Shown here: piece after piece, positions 20,501 to 22,788 of the stretch
Numbering within the stretch: position 1 is the first letter of the stretch
How the letters are laid out: each line of letters begins with the position of its first letter
NCBI RefSeq assembly: GCF_000003605.2
Contig: NW_003122909.1
Coordinates: 237,937-260,724, forward strand
Direction of reading: 5' to 3'
Length of the DNA stretch: 22,788 nt
DNA from: Saccoglossus kowalevskii
Lineage: Eukaryota; Hemichordata; Enteropneusta; Harrimaniidae
The notes under the pieces: model-generated
Seen by the model: the letters and a program-made list of their open reading frames with translations, nothing else
Database searches by the model: none
What the model was told of the DNA's origin: nothing
Made by a program: the position numbers and the translations under genes

Positions 20501-21507
20501 ACACGAATCATAAGAGCATACGTTCATTAACTTTTTGTTTCGTTGTCTTGTGACCGACTGACAAAACTTATTCGAGGATGTCAATTTCTCAGGCATGTGT
20601 AGGCAAATTTTATTCAGAATTGAATGATGGATTTATTTGAATGATTTTAGCAGTTATTTTGAGATTTCAAATATAGCCGACAGGCGGCCATCTTCTTAAA
20701 TCGCACAATTTTAACATGTGACCAGCCGTTTCGCGTGAATGCATATTTCATTCTAACTAGTGATTGTTACGTATAATGCGTTACTGAGGAATATCGATTT
20801 GTTTTGTGATTTAAATCAAAACGGAGAACTGGCGACATTGTTGTATATATTCTCTTATGTTCATAACTTTTTCCTGACAATTGTTCCAAGCCAAATTATA
20901 ATGTTCGGTCCTCTAATGTCTCCTCAGCCTAGCGCTATGAGACATGGACTATGTTCACTATTTGTAGTGGTAGTTAGTTTTTTATCGGTAAATTGTCGGT
21001 TGACAGTTTTTTTGGCAGGCTACCTTCACATAAATTAACTCAATGTTTCTCAGTTGTTATATTACATAAAACCAAAGTAGCACCGAATGTTAGCCAATGA
21101 CAACTAGTGTAAATACTTATACCTCGATTTCCAATCTGTGACCCCGTCTCTGATTCCGACGTGATGTTAGTTGATTTCCCTGGTCCCACCACACCAATCA
21201 CAGTACCAGCAATCCCAAGGGCAGTGATGGTCGTAGTAATTCCAACTGCAATTCGCGCTGCTCTACCCCCAATGTTTCCCACGCTCGGCTGGAATAAAAG
21301 TTTAACATAAATCAGATATTGTCCGCAGATTGTGTATACTTAAAAAAAACATCATTTACTAACCCGATGAAGAGATACTGGTGCGTTTCAAACGTATATA
21401 CAAAACCCTTCTGAATAAATACATTATTCGAGTGTTGTCGCGAATACGTACTTTCAAAATGAAAAATGAAGAATATTTACCGTGGATGATGGATGAATTC
21501 TGTTCAT
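8520..21507 (-). CDS. Modular lectin: anchor, EGF x3, (EGF-fucolectin) x2, C-type lectin domain
   Basis: Fourteen minus-strand exons: 21507-21481, 21288-21123, 20344-20231, 19343-19230, 18690-18574, 17109-17017, 14954-14724, 14631-14437, 10757-10668, 10548-10330, 9797-9588, 9263-9105, 8856-8727 and 8589-8520. They join in one frame to 644 residues and a TAA. Order: basic N-terminus; hydrophobic segment 22-44; EGF domains 69-100, 107-138, 145-177 and 186-207; fucolectin/F-lectin domain 1 (about 211-352); EGF 357-380; fucolectin domain 2 (about 383-525); C-type lectin domain 526-644. Fucolectin (F5/8 type C-like) and C-type lectin domains bind glycans, so a role in surface glycan recognition, such as immunity or adhesion, is inferred. 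Arg residues before the hydrophobic segment favour a type II membrane protein, though a secreted form is possible. Sequons are at Asn50, Asn81 and Asn341. The internal introns are nearly all phase 1, as expected of exon shuffling. Least certain are the first exon and the EGF1 donor. Confidence 0.88.
8727..8856 (-). CDS. Lectin exon 13: C-type lectin domain, core
   Basis: Residues 579-621 plus two bases. It carries Trp-Trp-Phe-Gly, Glu-Gly-Glu-Phe and Asn-Trp, then Asn-Cys-Ala-Arg-Leu (Cys618). After Asn-Trp there is no Glu-Pro-Asn or Gln-Pro-Asp motif. The end is phase 2 at donor GTAAGT. Confidence 0.9.
9029..9044. repeat. ATTC microsatellite in lectin intron 12
   Basis: Four consecutive ATTC units, with a related AATC run about 40 bases before. 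Ordinary simple repeat. Confidence 0.8.
9105..9263 (-). CDS. Lectin exon 12: C-type lectin domain, first part
   Basis: Residues 526-578. The Lys-Thr-Trp-Ala-Asp-Ala...His-Cys (Cys546) helix and Ala-His-Leu-Ala-Asn-Ile segment are diagnostic of the fold. A second helix, Tyr-Leu-Val-Asp-Leu-Ile, follows. Phase 1 on both sides. Confidence 0.9.
9264..9587 (-). other. Lectin intron 11 with an intronic foldback
   Basis: A 324-base GT...AG intron, a large part of which is the hairpin described separately at 9389-9443. No exon is seen in it. Confidence 0.8.
9389..9443. repeat. Long imperfect hairpin in lectin intron 11
   Basis: The centre is a perfect 12-base palindrome, TAGTACGTACTA (9412-9423). 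The flanks 9391-9411 and 9424-9442 pair with each other with a few mismatches, and the outermost segments are ACGCATGCG on one side and CGCATGCGT on the other. The total is about 27 bp of stem. It may be a tiny foldback element or an RNA structure. Confidence 0.65.
9588..9797 (-). CDS. Lectin exon 11: fucolectin domain 2, second half
   Basis: Residues 456-525. It opens Gly-Glu-Arg-Leu-Asn-Gly-Ala, so Arg458 completes the Arg-x-Asp-x4-Arg motif. Cys478, Cys496 and Cys518 follow, then the Leu-Cys-Glu-Val-Glu-Val strand. The donor GTACGT is chosen because it is phase 1 like the next acceptor. Confidence 0.9.
9798..10329 (-). other. Lectin intron 10
   Basis: A 532-base AT-rich intron inside fucolectin domain 2. 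No exon or repeat recognised. Confidence 0.85.
10330..10548 (-). CDS. Lectin exon 10: fucolectin domain 2, first half
   Basis: Residues 383-455 with Ser-Cys-Ser-His-Thr (Cys421, His423), Trp-Trp-Arg-Val-Asp-Leu, extra Cys442, and Asn-Arg-Leu-Asp-Cys-Cys (450-455). His423, Arg451 and Asp453 match the fucose-binding motif. Donor GTAAGT. Confidence 0.93.
10668..10757 (-). CDS. Lectin exon 9: EGF domain 5, sixth cysteine absent
   Basis: Residues 353-382; Cys at 357, 363, 368, 378 and 380. Like EGF domain 4, it stops shortly after the fifth Cys and runs straight into a fucolectin domain. Acceptor follows a T-rich tract; donor is GTAGGC. Confidence 0.9.
10864..11033 (+). repeat. Outer inverted-repeat arm, left
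   Basis: Pairs with the complement of 12870-13028. Begins with ATAAGCGAAGGTCTGAT and ends at AAGATGGCGTCC. Confidence 0.65.
11677..11835 (+). mobile_element. Small TIR element 1 (159 bp)
   Basis: Begins CTGTAATCAGCGAAA and ends TTTCGCTAATTACAG, an inverted pair with one mismatch in 15. Size and lack of coding are typical of a miniature inverted-repeat element. It is the most complete version of the unit, and element 3 is a shorter inverted relative. Confidence 0.6.
11848..12254. mobile_element. Small TIR element 2 (407 bp), itself a foldback
   Basis: Begins CTGTAATCAGCGAAA and ends TTTCGCTGACTACAG. Its two halves (11848 to about 11955, and about 12125-12254) are inverted relatives of each other, sharing GTGTATACAACGGCAT and an AATAAAGG run. 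They enclose a distinct central segment (about 11958-12120) with a perfect ATGCAAAT octamer at 12043-12050. Only 12 bases separate it from element 1. Confidence 0.6.
12266..12365 (-). mobile_element. Small TIR element 3 (100 bp), deleted inverted copy of element 1
   Basis: Read on the minus strand it starts CTGTAATCAGTGGAA, then matches element 1 through TTTGCCGAAAATAACAATAT and ends TTTCGCTAATTACAG, but lacks about 60 internal bases. It is separated from element 2 by 11 bases. Confidence 0.55.
12496..12699 (-). pseudogene. Decayed coding fragment inside the inverted-repeat complex
   Basis: An open frame of 67 codons with protein-like composition. It contains Met-Ala-Leu-Ile-Gln-Gln-Leu, then Ser-Thr-Phe-Gly-Asp-Leu-Ala about 14 residues on, and a Val-His-Ile segment. 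This order resembles a block found in large uncharacterised proteins that are repeated in invertebrate genomes, which I recall only by pattern. In those, an Asp-x-Tyr...Ser-Ile-Lys...Glu-Arg motif usually follows; here the frame degrades at that point. No start context, splice sites or continuing domain are seen, so I regard it as a relic carried by the repeat. The family assignment is weak. Confidence 0.35.
12776..12801. repeat. Perfect 10-bp hairpin
   Basis: TTTCGTGAAC (12776-12785) and GTTCACGAAA (12792-12801) pair perfectly around a 6-base loop. It lies just inside the right outer arm of the inverted-repeat complex. Confidence 0.7.
12870..13028 (-). repeat. Outer inverted-repeat arm, right
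   Basis: The reverse complement aligns with 10864-11033. The 17 outermost bases are identical, and the rest is diverged with small gaps. Confidence 0.65.
14437..14631 (-). CDS. Lectin exon 8: fucolectin domain 1, second half
   Basis: Residues 288-352 with Cys309, Cys324 and Cys345, ending in the conserved Leu-Cys-Glu-Val-Gln-Val strand. Trp290 occupies the position of the second fucose-binding Arg/Lys. The 92-base intron before it interrupts the domain right after Cys-Cys, as in domain 2. Confidence 0.92.
14724..14954 (-). CDS. Lectin exon 7: fucolectin domain 1, first half
   Basis: Residues 211-287. It starts with the Asn-Val-Ala-Phe strand and includes Ala-Gly-Arg-Ala-Val-Asp-Gly, Ser-Cys-Ser-Tyr-Thr (Cys252, Tyr254), Trp-Lys-Val-Asp-Leu-Gly, and the hallmark Asn-Arg-Gln-Asp-Cys-Cys (282-287). 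Tyr254 stands where fucose-binding members have His. Cys274 is additional to the eel-agglutinin set. Confidence 0.92.
14955..17016 (-). other. Lectin intron 6
   Basis: A 2,062-base intron between EGF domain 4 and fucolectin domain 1. I looked for an extra exon that could supply the missing sixth EGF cysteine and found none. Short minus-strand frames at 15668-15913 and 16200-16412 show no domain. Confidence 0.75.
17017..17109 (-). CDS. Lectin exon 6: EGF domain 4, sixth cysteine absent
   Basis: Residues 180-210; Cys at 186, 191, 196, 205 and 207 only. The exon ends three residues after the fifth Cys at a good GTAAGT donor and splices in phase into the fucolectin domain, so no sixth Cys follows. 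Cys196-x-Asp198-x4-Phe203-x-Cys205 fits the hydroxylation pattern. Confidence 0.88.
17110..18573 (-). other. Lectin intron 5
   Basis: A 1,464-base AT-rich intron. No exon, RNA gene or clear repeat seen. Confidence 0.8.
18574..18690 (-). CDS. Lectin exon 5: EGF domain 3
   Basis: Residues 141-179; Cys at 145, 151, 157, 166, 168 and 177, a complete EGF domain without the calcium-binding pattern. Acceptor TTTTTCAG; donor GTAAGT. Phase 1 on both sides. Confidence 0.9.
18691..19229 (-). other. Lectin intron 4
   Basis: A 539-base GT...AG intron. Near 19150 it shares the short string GAACCGTAGCGTA with 7492-7504, which hints at a dispersed repeat but is too short to name. Confidence 0.75.
19230..19343 (-). 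CDS. Lectin exon 4: EGF domain 2, calcium-binding type
   Basis: Residues 103-140; Cys at 107, 112, 118, 127, 129 and 138. It begins Asp-Ile-Asn-Glu-Cys, and Cys118-x-Asp120-x4-Tyr125-x-Cys127 fits the Asp/Asn hydroxylation pattern of calcium-binding EGF domains. Phase 1 on both sides. Confidence 0.9.
19344..20230 (-). other. Lectin intron 3, starting with AT
   Basis: An 887-base intron that appears to start ATAAGT and end in a normal AG. No other exon is seen inside. Confidence 0.65.
20231..20344 (-). CDS. Lectin exon 3: EGF domain 1, non-GT donor
   Basis: Residues 65-102; Cys at 69, 74, 80, 89, 91 and 100 make a complete EGF domain with the Leu-Asn-Gly-Gly-Thr-Cys core. The expected phase 1 end falls at 20231, followed by ATAAGT, not GTAAGT. 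The exon would be 114 bases, the same as the next EGF exon. A weak in-phase GT (GTTCAA) lies 15 bases further on and would add five residues. Confidence 0.85.
20345..21122 (-). other. Lectin intron 2
   Basis: A 778-base GT...AG intron between the stalk exon and EGF domain 1. Nothing else recognised. Confidence 0.8.
21123..21288 (-). CDS. Lectin exon 2: membrane anchor and stalk
   Basis: Residues 10-64 plus one base. Arg18 and Arg21 precede a 23-residue stretch of Ile, Val, Ala, Gly and Thr (22-44), fitting a signal anchor. A Ser/Thr-rich stalk with the sequon Asn50-Ile-Thr follows. Acceptor TTTATTCCAG and donor GTATAA are both good. Confidence 0.75.
21481..21507 (-). CDS. Lectin exon 1: candidate start codon and nine residues
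   Basis: ATG at 21507-21505 with A at -3, an in-frame TGA 15 bases upstream, nine codons, then donor GTAAAT. It leaves phase 0, which matches the phase 0 start of the next exon. The short peptide has Arg3 and no hydrophobic run. An alternative first exon further upstream cannot be excluded. Confidence 0.5.
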
Positions 21508-21580
21508 AATTGAAACATAATATCAGTGAGCAGTAAATAAAACCAGTCCCTGGACTTGTATGATCATGGATCACCAAACG

Positions 21581-21590
21581 TTTATAATAT
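21581..21590 (-). promoter_or_regulatory. Possible TATA box for the lectin gene
   Basis: On the minus strand ATATTATAAA lies about 75 bases upstream of the candidate ATG. A start site 25-30 bases downstream of it would give a short untranslated leader. Short TATA-like strings are common in AT-rich DNA, so this is tentative. Confidence 0.3.
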
Positions 21591-22788
21591 ATCTCGGATG
21601 AGTATTAGCATATTAACAATGCATTAACGATATGTTGTCATAAATGGTAAGCAATTGCTAAGCAACAACATTAATACCAATATGTCCCTGGATTTGGAAA
21701 TGTACAAATGAACGGTCCAGAGGGTTTGAGACTAGTCTTTTTTGCTAATCTGTAATGTTTTGTACATAACCCGCCTTTAGGAACGATTATCGCAAATCTG
21801 ACATCAAATAACCAACCGCAGAATATCTCACTATCGAGTCTGAATGATCACAAATGTGTCGTAAACTAAATGACCACGATCAAAAAAAATAGAACCACTC
21901 GTTATATGTGTTCACAGATGATAACCAGATAGTGATTAATGGATTCCCTAGTTTTTTTTTTATCTGATTTATAAATCCAGCAATTGTGTAAAATTGTGCA
22001 CAGTTTATGCAATTCAAGAATGAATACTAAAAAAATATAACTAATTGTTATATTAATCTCAAAGGTATATATATATATTACATCTAAACTTTCTGCATGT
22101 TGACGTGGATGTAAGCGGTATATGAACACAGTATTGGTTCAAGCGGTCACACTCTTTTATTTACTGAAAACAAAAACACTTGTCCTATTATATGGAGGGC
22201 AAGGTGTATCCAAAGATTAACTGTTCTTATATTTGAACTGGAATTTTGCATAATAAAACTCGATTTCGCAGTAATATTTTTTCGAAGAATGCAGTTTCAG
22301 TTACTAAAAGTGAAGACGTTAGCAGGATTAAGACTTATTGCGAACCAAAGTGCGTGTTTCAATAGAAGGAGGGGGGAGGGGTGATTTTGTTAAATCTTAT
22401 CCGCTGAATAGTTACTGTTTATAAGGCTAGACTGGCCCAGCTGTGGCGATTTTTTTTTCAGTTAAAAAAAGTTGGAAAAATAGTTTTGCGAAAGGTGGGG
22501 TGAACGCGAAACCACCACAGACTGGTCGTATTTGCAGCTAATCTGTTGCTATTATTTATTCATGATATGCAGTGACATCACTGAACGGATACAGTGGGGC
22601 GTGCGCGCTGTGTACTGAGGTAAACATTGTGGATCTTCCTGTGCAGATCGCGCTTCACTGTAACCATAGAGCTCCATGCTTAACCCAAGATAACCCGAGA
22701 TAACCCGAGATAAAGCTACACGCAGGCTACTTCTCTCCATTAGAATAATTTGTATGAAACGTTATAAATAGTAATTCGTTTGTTATGA
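21591..22788. other. 5' flank of the lectin gene
   Basis: AT-rich sequence with no convincing exon. It includes a G-rich run (AGGAGGGGGGAGGGG) at about 22366-22380, a TA dinucleotide run near 22066-22078 and a short 10-bp tandem repeat at 22681-22713. A minus-strand frame at 22552-22740 overlaps that tandem repeat and has no clear signal peptide. Confidence 0.6.
22681..22713. repeat. 10-bp tandem repeat, about three units
   Basis: The unit TAACCCGAGA occurs twice exactly and once with one change (TAACCCAAGA), followed by a partial unit. A small minisatellite. Confidence 0.85.

Noticed and set aside
22552-22740. Minus-strand frame as a first exon with signal peptide
   Set aside because: Part of it is made by the 10-bp tandem repeat. 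The N-terminus is not clearly hydrophobic, and a better-fitting start exon exists at 21507.
1-22788. CRISPR arrays, operons, tRNA or rRNA genes
   Set aside because: No regularly spaced direct repeats, no tRNA box B with a cloverleaf and no rRNA segments were seen. The window is spliced animal DNA.

Overview
This is a stretch of animal nuclear DNA. It is AT-rich, has no bacterial-style gene packing, and carries two spliced genes whose exons join in frame at GT...AG junctions. The protein architecture (EGF, fucolectin and C-type lectin domains in one chain) is typical of marine invertebrates such as molluscs, lancelets, hemichordates or echinoderms. The sequence alone does not fix the phylum.

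Layout: (1) Positions 1-2947 hold no firm gene. A GC-richer patch at about 700-1340 contains a doubtful minus-strand reading frame with an in-frame stop. (2) Positions 2969-6538, plus strand, are a complete six-exon gene for a 476-residue monocarboxylate-transporter-like protein (SLC16 family, major facilitator superfamily). (3) Positions 6539-8519 are the space between two convergent genes and hold their 3' ends. (4) Positions 8520-21507, minus strand, are a fourteen-exon gene. I reconstruct it as a 644-residue modular lectin: short N-terminus, one hydrophobic anchor, three normal EGF domains, a five-cysteine EGF plus fucolectin domain (FTP1), a second five-cysteine EGF plus fucolectin domain (FTP2), and a C-terminal C-type lectin domain ending at the stop codon. 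(5) Positions 21508-22788 are the 5' flank of that gene.

The largest lectin intron (10758-14436) holds a nested inverted-repeat structure. Diverged outer arms (10864-11033 and 12870-13028) enclose three small elements in tandem (11677-11835, 11848-12254, 12266-12365), each bounded by the same 15-bp terminal inverted repeat. A decayed coding fragment lies between the right-hand element and the right outer arm.

The most interesting points are in the lectin. Both EGF domains that precede a fucolectin domain lack their sixth cysteine, and both fucolectin domains carry one extra cysteine at the same place, suggesting a disulfide between the modules. FTP2 keeps the known fucose-binding residues while FTP1 has lost two of them. 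The C-type lectin domain lacks the usual calcium and sugar motifs. One EGF exon appears to end at an AT rather than a GT donor. The transporter and the lectin have no evident shared function and appear to be chance neighbours.
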